Below, in pieces: positions 11,167 through 22,859 of a stretch of 64,000 nucleotides of DNA. Each line of letters opens with the position of its first letter. The stretch's first letter is position 1. The stretch comes from Paralithodes platypus. Taxonomy: Eukaryota > Arthropoda > Malacostraca > Decapoda > Lithodidae. The stretch spans positions 27,601,401-27,665,400 of the forward strand of contig CM064519.1 in assembly GCA_032716605.1 (NCBI GenBank), written 5' to 3'. The translations under genes were made by a program, and so were the position numbers. Below the pieces are notes generated by a model. It was not told the DNA's origin. It ran no database searches and worked only from the letters and a program-made list of their open reading frames with translations.

Positions 11167-11481
11167 ATCACTTCACTCACTTAAAAAACAATTCACTCAC
11201 TTTACAACACTTCACTCACTTTAAAAACACTTCAATCACTTCAACCGAAAACAAATATGCTGAAATACGCAGAAATAGGATATCAGGGGTGATAGCCTAA
11301 CCGAAAACAAAAATGTTGAGATACGCAGAATTAGGCTTCCAGGGGCGATAGCCTAACCAAAAGTTTTTTTTTTTTTTTAAATTGAAATACGCAATAATAG
11401 GCTACCAGCGTTGAATAGCCTAACCGAATATAATAAAATTGAAATTCGCAGAAATAGGCTACCAGGTGTGATAACCTAACC
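11167..11481 (-). repeat. Tandem monomers in CR1 5' UTR
   Basis: Two nested repeat types precede ORF1. Nearest the start codon (11167-11245) are three to four units of about 20 bp built on CACTTCACTCACTTT. Further 5' (11252-11481) are four units of about 56 bp, each with TACGCAGAAATAGGCT and AGCCTAACC; one is enlarged by a T run at 11363-11376. Tandem 5' UTR monomers with promoter activity are known in several LINEs; promoter activity here is inferred. Confidence 0.7.
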
Positions 11482-12439
11482 TTAAACAAATATATGTATA
11501 ACAGAATATGTAACTAAATATACAATTCACCAAATAGAGATTATATAAAAATAAAGTGTGACTGCACACAAGGGGTTAATATACTGTGTCAACAGATGAC
11601 CCTGGTGTCACTGAAGCCTAGTAAAGCAGTAGCCTACTCTTTTTAGATAAAAAAGTGTATCAGTCAAAGGTTATTACAAGATCGTGCAAGCAACAACTAA
11701 AATTACAGATATATACTGTATAGCTACAGTAGTATACTAAATACAATATCTACAAGAGTTAATAATAAAACAGATTGGCTGGCTATAGGCTAGGCTAGGT
11801 TTGGGTTAGGTTGAAAGCTTGGCAGGTTGGGTTAGGCTAGGTTAGTTTGTACAAATACCACCCTTAGCTTAAAGTAAAATCAGTCTGAGGAGAAAAAGTC
11901 AAGAATATATCTAGGGGGAAAAGATAAATGAATGCACTTAAATTTGGTACAAAATTTGCTGGAATTTAATATGTATAATCCCCAAAAAAGGTTTGTTTAC
12001 AAAATGGTGTCGGCGTTAGTCCCTGTAGGCGGTTAGTTAGTAAACAATATTGTTTATTAGCAAATTAATATGCAAAGCTTTACTTACATACAAGGCAGTT
12101 AAATTGATACTTACTACAGTAGGTAATGGGTAAAATTAGGGGCTACGATTTTATATAAAATAGTAATAAGAGAGCGTTTGTTTACAAAGCAAAACAAAAC
12201 AATAGATGGCGCTAGTGGCGCCCTGTCCGAGCAGGAGTCTTGTGATAAACACAAAGTTTTTCAGTCAATACACAGCGAAATATCGTGCAGTGTTACTTAC
12301 TAAGCTACAGGATGGTTAAACGTGCTCTTAACCACCTTTCATGCACAAGAATGAAGAGGATGAGTAGTTAATACTCAAATTATGATCGATATCGTGAGAG
12401 CGTTGACAGAGCGTCTGCAGCGTCTGGCGGTAGCACGGG

Positions 12440-12440
<1 letters not shown>
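11482..12440. other. Probable far 5' region of CR1 or flank
   Basis: No coding sequence. It holds loose GGTTAGG-like repeats at 11785-11850 and a GC-richer patch at 12200-12240 with TGGCGCTAGTGGCGCC. It may be the distal 5' UTR of the CR1 element, but I cannot find the element start. Confidence 0.35.
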
Positions 12441-12860
<420 letters not shown>

Positions 12861-13015
12861 GACACACTTCATCAGGTGTTACACGAAAATCTTCAATTAA
12901 CTGTGTCACAAACTTATGGTAATATAATGGATTAATATTTCATATGATTTTTAATATATGCATTAGTTTTGAATTAAGTCATTATTATTTAACGTTCTCA
13001 AATTCAGCAATACCT

Positions 13016-13180
13016 CTAGCAATAATCCGTGGTATTTGCACGAGCATTTAATAATCTGTATGCTTGAAAGCGTCCTAAACGTGCTTTGAAAGCCGCGCGG
13101 AGAAACGTTTGTTGACAAGGTCGATCATAGCTCCACCAAGCCTCAACTACATCGCTTATCAGTCCGACCTTGTCCGCCAT
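13016..13180 (-). CDS. Unrecognised 54-codon frame, possible exon or small ORF
   Basis: The minus strand has a 54-aa frame starting in a favourable context (AGCAATGGCGG) and ending TAG. The sequence begins MADKVGLISDVVEAWW and continues with a basic, aromatic-rich stretch (FKARLGRFQAYRLL). It is clearly richer in GC than its flanks, which suggests coding origin. I do not recognise the family. It could be a first coding exon (a GT lies just after the stop), a processed fragment, or part of a mobile element; the assembly gap about 165 bases upstream hides the 5' context. Confidence 0.3.
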   Translation of the reverse strand: MADKVGLISDVVEAWWSYDRPCQQTFLRAAFKARLGRFQAYRLLNARANTTDYC

Positions 13181-13345
13181 TGCTAGTTATAGTGAAAATA
13201 AGTCTTCCAAAGTGTCCGATATGGCTAAATACGTGGCAAAACTCTCTCCACAGAAATCGTCATCACACCTGAAACAGTTGACCTAGAGAGGCCTACTCAA
13301 TGCCAGTCTACATATACAAGTAAAGGGCTACATTTTGAGATGTGT

Positions 13346-13445
13346 NNNNNNNNNNNNNNNNNNNNNNNNNNNNNNNNNNNNNNNNNNNNNNNNNNNNNNN
13401 NNNNNNNNNNNNNNNNNNNNNNNNNNNNNNNNNNNNNNNNNNNNN
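13346..13445. other. Assembly gap (100 N)
   Basis: Exactly 100 N, a standard placeholder for a gap of unknown size. Confidence 1.
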
Positions 13446-13762
13446 CTCATATTGTGATAATATACTAACGTTCAGATTTTCTTTTATTGAACCTAAGAGA
13501 ACCTATTAGAGATATATGGGCATTAATATAGGGAAGTAATCGTTTTTTATTTGAAGTGAATTACCACTAGCACACATTCACTTTCACTATACTTGTTTTA
13601 TTGTTACACACACACACACACATACTTACGCACACACAGACACGTGCGACTCTCTCTGCCACCGTTACAACAAAACAAGCGTTACATTTGGTGTCACACA
13701 AATCTCTCTCGCTCCATCTTCCATGCGGCTTTCTTTGCTTTTCCTTCCAGACAGGTGTATCT

Positions 13763-14192
13763 TTAAGGGGGGGTGAGGTCACCTGTGTTTGTGTTTATCT
13801 TTCTCTTTCTCCAATCCTTTTCTGCTCTTTCCCTGACTTGTATCCCATTCAGCCAACTGTTTTAAGATGTTTATATTTCTTATATCCCCATCCCAGGGGA
13901 TCTATTTATTCCTGGCGAGCGATAGTCGCAGCCAGCATTGTATGGATAAGTCCGGCTTTTGCGTGCCGGAAGAAATTTTTCTTAATCGAAAAATGTACAA
14001 ATTTAGCTTGCTGTCAAAAACAAGATATATATATATATGCTTGTGTCTCATCGGGAAAAATATTGACAACCTGGATGAGGAATAACCGTCTTAAAACAGT
14101 AAGCGGAATGCGGGGCCGAATGGACTACAAAGCCAAAGAGTAGAGGAGAGAAAGGAGAAAAACAGGCGATGGTGGTGTGGGGGCCCCCTTAA
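13763..14192. mobile_element. TTAA-ended foldback MITE, family A, copy 1
   Basis: Both ends read TTAAGGGGG. The two halves are long imperfect inverted repeats: both carry CTGTTTTAAGA / TCTTAAAACAG and a CCCATTCAG / GGGGCCGAATG block. The core contains CCTGGCGAGCGATAG, the stem CCGGC...GCCGG (13952-13969) and ATCGAAAAATGTACAAATTTA-type sequence. No coding capacity. It shares its core with the family B MITEs at 4649 and 6207. Confidence 0.75.
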
Positions 14193-15975
14193 GTCCATCC
14201 TCGTATAAATCTTGTGTGTGGTTTATATTGCCGGTTTGTTTTATGTAGATACCATAAAGTGTACCTTTTGGCATTTAGTATTGCATTTTTATTTTCCTTT
14301 CGTGATACCAATACTTAAAATCACAACTGTGTTCTGATTAAATGTGACCTTGGATTGTACTTACTTATTTACCTTCTTCCTTGTGTATAGTTAAATCAGT
14401 TTCTTGCCTCCTTGTACAGTTGTTCTTCCTAAACTCTTACTTGTAATTTCCATTTTTAAGTATTATTACGCTACTTTCCCTATACATCATTGTCATATCA
14501 TTATTTGATCATGTTTAGCAAAAATGTAATTTCGTTAGAATACATATTGAGTATCAATTGTTTCCTAACAGTCTGTGCCTGTATATTCTTCTTTCTTCTG
14601 TCTTTCCTTTGTAGCTGGTGTCATTATCCTACCATCGTGTTCATTATGCCCTGGTCATTATTGCTCACTCTTCCTATTATTTTCCCTGCACCTGTATCAT
14701 CTTCACATATTCCCTGTTATATTTGTCCTTGCCATAACCACCGTGTGGATATTCCCTTTACACCGTGAGTGAGATACAAATACCAGTATGTTTGTTTGAG
14801 GAATTTATGTAAATCTGAGTATGCAATAATCATACTTGCCTCTATAATTTGCTGCATGTTATTCTCCAGTCTATTTGAAAACCTAAATGTACATAGGATT
14901 GTCCATGTTTCTGACAATTTGTCAGTGTTCATAAGCTATAAGAGTCTGTAAGACACCTTTGTGTTTGTGTTTTATATTTATGTGCCCGTTTGTTTGACAA
15001 GTCTTCTAGAAAACAAAAAATTGTTTAATATTTTTCCTCTCGTATCATCTTCTCTAGTACATGATGTTTATGTTAAATATCTATTATCAGTAGATGTTAT
15101 TGTTACTTTAATTTTGTCTCAATATTTTTAAATTGGTTCATTTCATCACAACCTTTGTCGGCTCGTGCTCCATCCCTTTCTTTGGTTTCCACGTTATTGA
15201 TCCCCGTCCTTTCATTCCTGACCTCGTAGATCATCGAAATTACTTCCTCCTCCCTTCTCTGTCTTTTACACACAATTCCTTCTTTCTATTATTCTCTATA
15301 TCCTCTTCTGAAGGTGAAGTCACGAGAGCACTTATTCCCAATATAGTTTTTTTTCGGCAATTTTGGTCTGGTAACTTCAACATTTATATTGTTTAAGTTA
15401 TGCGCCATCAAATACATGTTATCTTAGGAGTGGTTTTAGATAACTGTGTATCTATGGGGCCTTGTTAATAATGGCCCCCCCCCCCCCCACCACCCCCACC
15501 CACCAAAACAAAAATGGGGAAACATATTTGTAAGTCTGTATTTCAACCATATTATTCTCTTTGTAATTTTGTTTTCATCCGTCTTTTCTTAATATGGCGT
15601 CATGATCAAAAATGTATATTGATGATCGGTTTTCACCCACCATAATTGCATCAATCATAATTTAATATATCTCAGAAGGAAAAGGCAAGGATAATCTAGA
15701 GAATTACTATAGGGAAACCCACAAAACATCAAATTATCATAGTACAAATTGATGCCGAATAAAATTATTAAAAATGGTGCTTATCCGACTTCACATGGCT
15801 GTAATTCAAAATTTTGAGTGATGACAATAGCTATTTATATATAAAAGAAGAAGTGAAATCCAACAGTGAAATCAGAATTAATCCATCATCAATTGTGTGT
15901 TACATTAATATTTAAAAAACAGTATTGGTCAGTAAATGTTGGTTTCCTTTATTTGTGATAGTATATTTATAGTGT
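14193..15975. other. No recognised feature
   Basis: AT-rich, partly pyrimidine-rich sequence. A C run lies at 15475-15488. Several short open frames occur but none shows a recognisable motif, codon bias or neighbouring signal. Confidence 0.5.
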
Positions 15976-17832
15976 GATTTATAGAGCTATGTATTATAAC
16001 TCAGAGTATAGTGCAATGCTTGGTAAAGAGTATTTATAGAGCTATGTATTATAACTCAGAGTATAGTGCAATGCTTGGTAAAGAGCATTTATAGAGCTAT
16101 GTATATACCTCAGAATAGAGTGCAATTCTTGATAAAGAGCATTTATAGAGCTATGTATTATTACTCAGAGTGTATAGCGTCAAAATGGCTTGGTAAGAGA
16201 ACTTTATAGAGCTATGTATTATAACTCAGAGTATAGTGCAATGCTTGGTAAAGAGCATTTATAGAGCTATGTATTATAACTCAGAGTATAGTGCAATGCT
16301 TGGTAAGGGGAGAGGCATTTAGGTCTAGAGGGCTAGGTGTATTATAACTCAGAGTAGGGTAGTGTGCAGATGTGCTTGGTAAAGAGGCATTTATAGAGCT
16401 TATGTATTATAACTGGCAGAGTATAGTGCAAAATGCTTGGTAAGAGGAGGCATTTATAGGAGCTATGTATTATAAATTCAGAGTATAGTGCAATGCTTGG
16501 TAAAGAGCATTTATAGAGCTATGTATTATAACTCAGAGTATAGTGCAATGCTTGGTAAAGAGCATTTATAGAGCTTGGTATTATAACTCAGAGTATAGTG
16601 CAATGATTGGTAAAGAGCATTTATAGAGCTATGTATTATAACTCAGAGTATAGTGCAAATGCTTGTAAAGAGCATTTATAGAGCTATGTATTATAACTCA
16701 GAGTATAGTGGCATGCTTGGTAAAGAGCAATTATAGAGCTATGTTATAACTCATAGTATAGTGCAATGCTTGGTAAAGAGCATTTATAGAGCTATGTATT
16801 ATAACTCAGAGTATAGTGCAATGCTTGGTAAAGAGCATTTATAGAGCTATGTATTATAACTCAGAGTATAGTGCAATGCTTTGGTAAAGAGCATTTATAG
16901 AGCTATGTATTATAACTCAGAGTATAGTGCAATGCTTGGTAAAGAGCATTATAGAGCTATGTATTATAACTCAGAGTATAGTGCATGCTTGGTAAAGAGC
17001 ATTTATAGAGCTATGATATTATAAACTCCTAGTATAGTGCAATGCTTGGTAAAGAGCATTTATAGAGCATGTTATTTATAACTCAGAGTATAGTGCAATG
17101 CTTGGTAAAGAGCATTTATAGAGCTATGTATTATAACTCAGAGTATAGTGCAATGCTTGGTAAAGAGCATTTATAGAGCTATGTATTATAACTCAAGAGT
17201 AGAGTGCAATGCTTGGTACAGAGCATTTATAGAGCTATGTATTATAACTCGAGTATAGTGCAATGCTTGGTAAAGAGCATTTATAGAGCTATGTATTATA
17301 ACTCAGAGTATAGTGCAATGCTTGGTAAAGAGCATTTATAGAGCTATGTATTATAACTCAGAGTATAGTGCAATCTTGGTAAAGAGCATTTATAGAGCTA
17401 TGTATTATAACTCAGAGTATAGTGCAATGCTTGGTAAAGAGCATTTATAGAGCTATGTATTATAACTCAGAGTATAGTGCAATGCTTGGTAAAGAGCATT
17501 TATAGAGCTATGTATTATAACTCAGAGTATAGTGCAATGCTTGGTAAAGAGCATTTATAGAGCTATGTATTATAACTCAGAGTATAGTGCAATGCTTGGT
17601 AAAGAGCATTTATAGAGCTATGTATTATAACTCAGAGTATAGTGCAATGCTTGGTAAAGAGCATTTATAGAGCTATGTATTATAACTCAGAGTATAGTGC
17701 AATGCTTGGTAAAGAGCATTTATAGAGCTATGTATTATAACTCAGAGTATAGTGCAATGCTTGGTAAAGAGCATTTATAGAGCTATGTATTATAACTCAG
17801 AGTATAGTGCAATGCTTGGTAAAGAGCATTTA
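15976..17832. repeat. Satellite array, 55-bp unit (about 34 copies)
   Basis: The unit reads through TTTATAGAGCTATGTATT, ATAACTCAGAGTATAGTG and CAATGCTTGGTAAAGAGC. Units from about 17380 to the end are almost perfect. Units from about 16150 to 16480 are irregular, with many inserted G and GG bases, unlike normal point-mutation decay. Confidence 0.97.
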
Positions 17833-18567
17833 GTCATATCCAACTCCCTACAATTAAAACTTTCTTTGTGCAATTTGTATTTTCTATATGCAACCATTTG
17901 CAATGTCCAATGTCACTTTCGGCATCCTCTGCATTATTTAATATAAACAAATGTAACAAATTAGCGTAACATATTAGGATGATGATGGTGTATAAATTCA
18001 CAATGAAAGTGTTTTACAATCCAGTACTTCTCTCAAAGTTATGTTGGCTTATCCCAGCTGCTGTTGACTGTGCAATACAGTTGATCAAATGCAAGTATTG
18101 CCAGCGCCAGGAATCCTTTATGATGCATTGCACATACATTATTGCCATGCGAGACACACAAATATATTAACTACTGAGGAATTATATGTTTAGCCAATTT
18201 TGCTTCGGAGCTACTGTGTGTAAATGCATATTTCCCTTAGTTTTCCTCAGTTACTGTAATGCAACTACGATTGTTAAAGTTTTGGTCAAATTTATTATTA
18301 TAATTATTTATTGTTGGTAACATTATGAATTGTGTTTGTTAGTATTAATTGTTCGTAGATGTACAGTATGCTCGTTAATTATCTCTTTTATGTTTGCATG
18401 TGTTTATGTGCCTTGGATGTCGTAGTGATGGGTGTGTTCGTGCATGTACGTGTTTGACTATAATTATGCATTTATATATCCACGTGTATATTCATTATGT
18501 GTGTTTATATGTATAACCATGTGTGCATTTGTGTGTGTGTGTAATAATAATAATAATAATAATTATT

Positions 18568-18632
<65 letters not shown>

Positions 18633-19072
18633 CAACATCCACACGCAGAATAAGTCATGTGGTACTGCTTTGTACATTACGTTAATTAATCGTGATTAGT
18701 ATGTGCACGGCATATTGTAACTAATGGATTAGTTTGTAATATTCACCATAGGGGCACTTTACTATGAAGTATTATTATTATTGTTGTTATTGAAAATACT
18801 GTAATGTTTTATGCCAGGATCAAAATAACTTTATACCAGTTAATTATTATTTATTAGTTTTTTCATATTTTCCATATATCGATAACATGCGATATAATAC
18901 GTAAATACATATGCAATTCATTAATCTAGTAAGTATTAATAATTAAAATGTAGCTACATCTTTTCATATCGATTATCTAAATCTATTGCTCACTTTACTA
19001 TCCAGCACTCGAAAAAAACATATTTTTTTTAGAATATAATAATATAATTTTGTTCGTTAGGGGTAATTATCC
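17833..19072. other. AT-rich spacer with (TG)n/(TAA)n microsatellite
   Basis: No recognised gene. A compound microsatellite (TG)n-(TAA)n-(TTA)-(TG)n occupies 18532-18628. The central AATAATAATAAT / ATTATT part is an inverted repeat. Confidence 0.6.
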
Positions 19073-19074
19073 AT

Positions 19075-20160
19075 GTCTGTCTACCTACTGTACTTACCTA
19101 ACTACCTACTGTCTTCCCTATTTGTCTGTCTACCTACTTACCTAACTACCTACTATCTTACCTGTGTGTCTGTCTGTCTACTTGCTTACCTAACTACCTA
19201 CTACCTCACCTGTTTGTCTGTCTACCTGCTTACCTACCTACCTACTATCTCACCTGTTTGTCTGTCTATCTGTTTACCTAACTACCTACTATTTTACTTG
19301 TTTGTCTGTCTACCTGTTTACCTAACTACCTACTATCTCACCTGTTTGTCTGTCTACTTGCTTACCTACCTACCTACTATCTCACCTGTTTGTCTGTCTA
19401 CTTGCTTACCTAACTACCTACTATCTCACCTGTTTGTCTGTCTACTGCTTACCTACCTACCTACTATCTCACCTGTTTGTCTGTCTACTGCTTACCTACC
19501 TACCTACTATCTCACCTGTTTGTCTGTCTACTTGCTTACCTACCTACCTACTATCTCACCTGTTTGTCTGTCTACTGCTTACCTACCTACCTACTATCTC
19601 ACCTGTTTGTCTGTCTACTGCTTACCTACCTACCTACTATCTCACCTGTTTTGTCTGTCTACTGCTTACCTACCTACCTACTATCTCACCTGTTTGTCTG
19701 TCTACTGCTTACCTACCTACCTACTATCTCACCTGTTTGTCTGTTTACTGCTTACCTACCTACCTACTATCTTAACTGTTTGTCTGTCTACTGCTTACCT
19801 ACCTACCTACTATCTCACCTGTTTGTCTGTCTACTGCTTACCTACCTACCTACTATCTCACCTGTTTGTCTGTCTACTTGCTTACCTACCTACCTACGAT
19901 CTCACCTGTTTGTCTGTCTACTGCTTACCTACCTACCTACTATCTTAACTGTTTGTCTGTCTACCTTCGTCCATACCTACCTACTATCTTACTTATCTCT
20001 CTGTATACTTGCTTCCAAACCTACCTACTAACTTACCTGCCTCTCAGTTTTCCTGCTTACCTATAGCTACGTATTTTCTTCCCTGTCTATTTGTCTACCT
20101 ACTAAATATATATCTGTCTGTGTACCTGCTTCCCACCTACCTACTATCTTACCTGCCTGT
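19075..20160. repeat. Minisatellite, 43-bp unit built on CTAC/CTGT
   Basis: The core unit reads ACCTGTTTGTCTGTCTACTG then CTTACCTACCTACC and TACTATCTC. It grades at both ends into looser CTACCTA and CTGTCTGT tetranucleotide repeats, as if the 43-bp unit grew out of simple repeats. The 291-aa and other open frames across it are artefacts. Confidence 0.95.
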
Positions 20161-20819
20161 TTGTTAACTTACTTCCCATGTTAAACTTCATTATGTATAA
20201 GTTAATCTAAAATATACTTTAACCCTATTTTATAGTCAAATTCTAGCATATTTTACTTTTTTAACTTATATGTCTGACTTTCCTCTTGCCTCCAACATGG
20301 ATAATTCTCCCCTGTAACAAGCTAAACAAACGACCGATAAAAGTGTAAACTCAAAAATAGCGAGGAAACAAAATCCCCTCCCCCTCTTTATTTATTACGG
20401 GTTTATGCATGCCATAAACATCATGCCACACCTACAACATAAACATACATATTCAACTATTACGAACATTCTACAAATAATTCACTAATTATCTGATCTG
20501 TTCAATCTTGTGCATGTAAACTTACAGAACATATGCTACTTTTATCACGTTCTTAAAATCAACTCTTTATACTAATTGACAACTAATACTTTACCCCTGT
20601 GCACTTTAGAACTATATAGAATGTTCCCTGGTGCATAGCAATTATGTGTGTAGCAAGCTACTACGGACACATTTTCATACTAGTTTAATTGTACTTGGTT
20701 TCCTTACGCCATTTTTCAATATGTTCACATATACAGACAGAGATTCTTTGACTAACTGCACAGAATAGCATGTACTCTATGTAACACAAATTATAAGTAG
20801 GTGCTCGTGCAATGTGTTG
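20161..20819. other. No recognised feature
   Basis: AT-rich unique sequence without motifs that I can assign. Confidence 0.5.
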
Positions 20820-20823
20820 TTAA

Positions 20824-21031
20824 CCCATGAAGTGCAATGGGCGTTACGGAAGGCACGGCATTTAAGCTTGTGTAAAAAAAACCCTTCAAAAACCGTGCCA
20901 GTGCCGGGAAATGTCTCAAAATTGGATGACACAAAGAAATTAGTAGTATCTCCTTATAAAGCACCCTCCCCCCCCCCCTCCCCTAACTTGACCTTCTTCT
21001 TTTTCTTGTCCATATATTAGCAGTCCATGGG
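20824..21031. mobile_element. 208-bp TTAA-flanked MITE (piggyBac-like ends)
   Basis: TTAA lies on both sides (20820-20823 and 21032-21035). The ends are CCCATGAAGTGC and, on the other strand, CCCATGGACTGC, a 10 of 12 match. TTAA target duplications with CCC-starting ends are the signature of piggyBac elements. It has no transposase, so it would be a non-autonomous derivative. The short open frame across it is spurious. Confidence 0.65.
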
Positions 21032-21288
21032 TTAAAGCTTAATATAATGCAACTGGGTACTAAATATCAAGAGGGTAATATACTGCTGACAAGGAACGCA
21101 AATACCGGTAACTTGTTTAGGAAGTTGCATATACAGTAATATATAACACTGAGATCATTGAGTATCCACAAGCCAATCAGCATATACGGTAGTAATTGAT
21201 AAACATTTAAGAGCCTCATTTAAATGTTTAACAAGCCAAACCTCTACAGTAATGTTGGGTCCCTCGATAGTGACCTCTCTTATTGAAT

Positions 21289-22220
21289 GTTCTCTGTTTA
21301 TATTTCCCCTTCATTTATATTATATTATGGTTTGTTCTCTGTTTATAATTATTTCCCCTTCATTTATATTATATTATGGTTTGTTCTCTGTTTATAATTA
21401 TTTCCCCTTCATTTATATTATATTATGGTTTGTTCTCTGTTTATAATTATTTCCCCTTCATTTATATTATATTAGGTTTTGTTCTCTGTTTATAATTATT
21501 TCCCCTTCATTTATATTATATTATGGTTTGTTCTCTGTTTATAATTATTTCCCCTTCATTTATATTATATTATGGTTTGTCTCTGTTTATAATTATTTCC
21601 CCTTCATTTATATTATATTATGGTTTGTTCTCTGTTTATAATTATTTCCCCTTCATTTATATTATATTATGGTTGTTCTCTGTTTATAATTATTTCCCCT
21701 TCATTTATATTATATTATGGTTTGTTCTCTGTTTATAATTATTTCCCCTTCATTTATATTATATTATGGTTTGTTCTCTGTTTATAATTATTTCCCCTTC
21801 ATTTATATTATATTATGGTTTGTTCTCTGTTTATAATTATTTCCCCTTCATTTATATTATATTATGGTTTGTTCTCTGTTTATAATTATTTCCCCTTCAT
21901 TTATATTATATTATGGTTTGTTCTCTGTTTATAATTATTTCCCCTTCATTTATATTATATTATGGTTTGTTCTCTGTTTATAATTATTTCCCCTTCATTT
22001 ATATTATATTATGGTTTGTTCTCTGTTTATAATTATTTCCCCTTCATTTATATTATATTATGGTTTGTTCTCTGTTTATAATTATTTCCCCTTCATTTAT
22101 ATTATATTATGGTTTGTTCTCTGTTTATAATTATTTCCCCTTCATTTATATTATATTATGGTTTGTTCTCTGTTTATAATTATTTCCCCTTCATTTATAT
22201 TATATTATGGTTTGTTCTCT
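21289..22220. repeat. Minisatellite, 49-bp unit (about 19 copies)
   Basis: The unit contains TTTGTTCTCTGTTTATAATT and ATTTCCCCTTCATTTATATT followed by ATATTATGG. Copies are nearly identical, with a few single-base indels (for example 21472-21480, 21580, 21674), so the array expanded recently. The first unit, which lacks ATAATT, looks like the ancestral form. Confidence 0.97.
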
Positions 22221-22289
22221 GGCTGCTCATGTTATAGTTTGATTATTGTGTAACCCCTCCGCTTCCCCCAACTCTCTCTCTTTCTATCT

Positions 22290-22845
22290 GTTCAATTCTG
22301 GTCTCCAGCATTCAATAAAGATATAGAGCGACTGAAAAGAGTACAAGCTAGGGCTACAAAGCTTATTCCATCGCTTTGAAGAATGAGCTACGAGTACAAG
22401 TTGAGAGCTCTTGATCTCTTCCCGTTGGAGACACGCAGACTACGAGGTCAGCTCATTGAAATGTTTAAAATACTTAATGGGTTTGACAATGTGGATTATA
22501 GCAAAATGTTTAGCCTCAATATGAATACAATACGCAACCATGACTGGAAATTAGAATTGAAAAGGTTCAGCACTAGTATTTGTGGAAACTTGTTTACATA
22601 TAAGATCTGTTCTACCTGGAACAAACTTAAACTTATGAACTTCCTTCCGAAGTTGTAAATAAAGCTTCAGTATAGCAGTTCAAGGAAAGAGTACATCGTG
22701 TTTTGCACACTGTAATTACAGAGTCTAGTGCACTAAACAGTTTCTCTCCTTCCATTTCGATTATCTCCTCGGAATGGACCACAAGGTCTCCGAGATACTA
22801 ATTATTCTTTATAACTTCTTGTAACTCTCTCTCTCTCTCTCTCCA
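22290..22845 (+). mobile_element. CR1-like LINE 3' fragment (second subfamily)
   Basis: The sequence opens with FWSPAFNKDIERLKRVQ, has a stop after ATKLIPSL, then continues in frame as YEYKLRALDLFPLETRRLRG and a C-terminus ending at 22658. This matches the C-terminal domain order of the CR1 ORF2 at 7128-10080 (KDINKLERVQ, YEERLRELNLFPLTQRRLRG), at clearly lower identity. The 3' UTR holds a stem-loop CTCGG..GACC/GGTC..CCGAG (22768-22794), and the tail runs into a CT repeat. It is 5'-truncated and dead. Confidence 0.8.
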
Positions 22846-22859
22846 CTCAAGAAATGCCA

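Larger units (their letters stand above)
6905..11481 (-). mobile_element. CR1-type LINE, copy 1, nearly full length
   Basis: This minus-strand element has, 5' to 3', tandem 5' UTR monomers (11481-11167), ORF1 (11157-10107), ORF2 (10080-7128), a 3' UTR with a conserved stem-loop, and a 3' end made of 10-bp repeats with no poly(A). ORF1 with a Cys4 finger plus SGNH esterase, and a short tandem-repeat tail, are established traits of the CR1 group. The true 5' end is not defined; sequence up to about 12400 may also belong to it. It matches the copy at 53160-56220 almost base for base. Confidence 0.92.

Noticed and set aside
12205..12235. TGGCGCC-like primer-binding site of an LTR retrotransposon
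   Set aside because: No flanking LTR pair, no gag or pol nearby, and the sequence lies in the probable CR1 5' region.
19073..20066. Several long frames rich in CLPTYL and LSVY
   Set aside because: Entirely inside the 43-bp tandem array; all three frames are open over parts of it.
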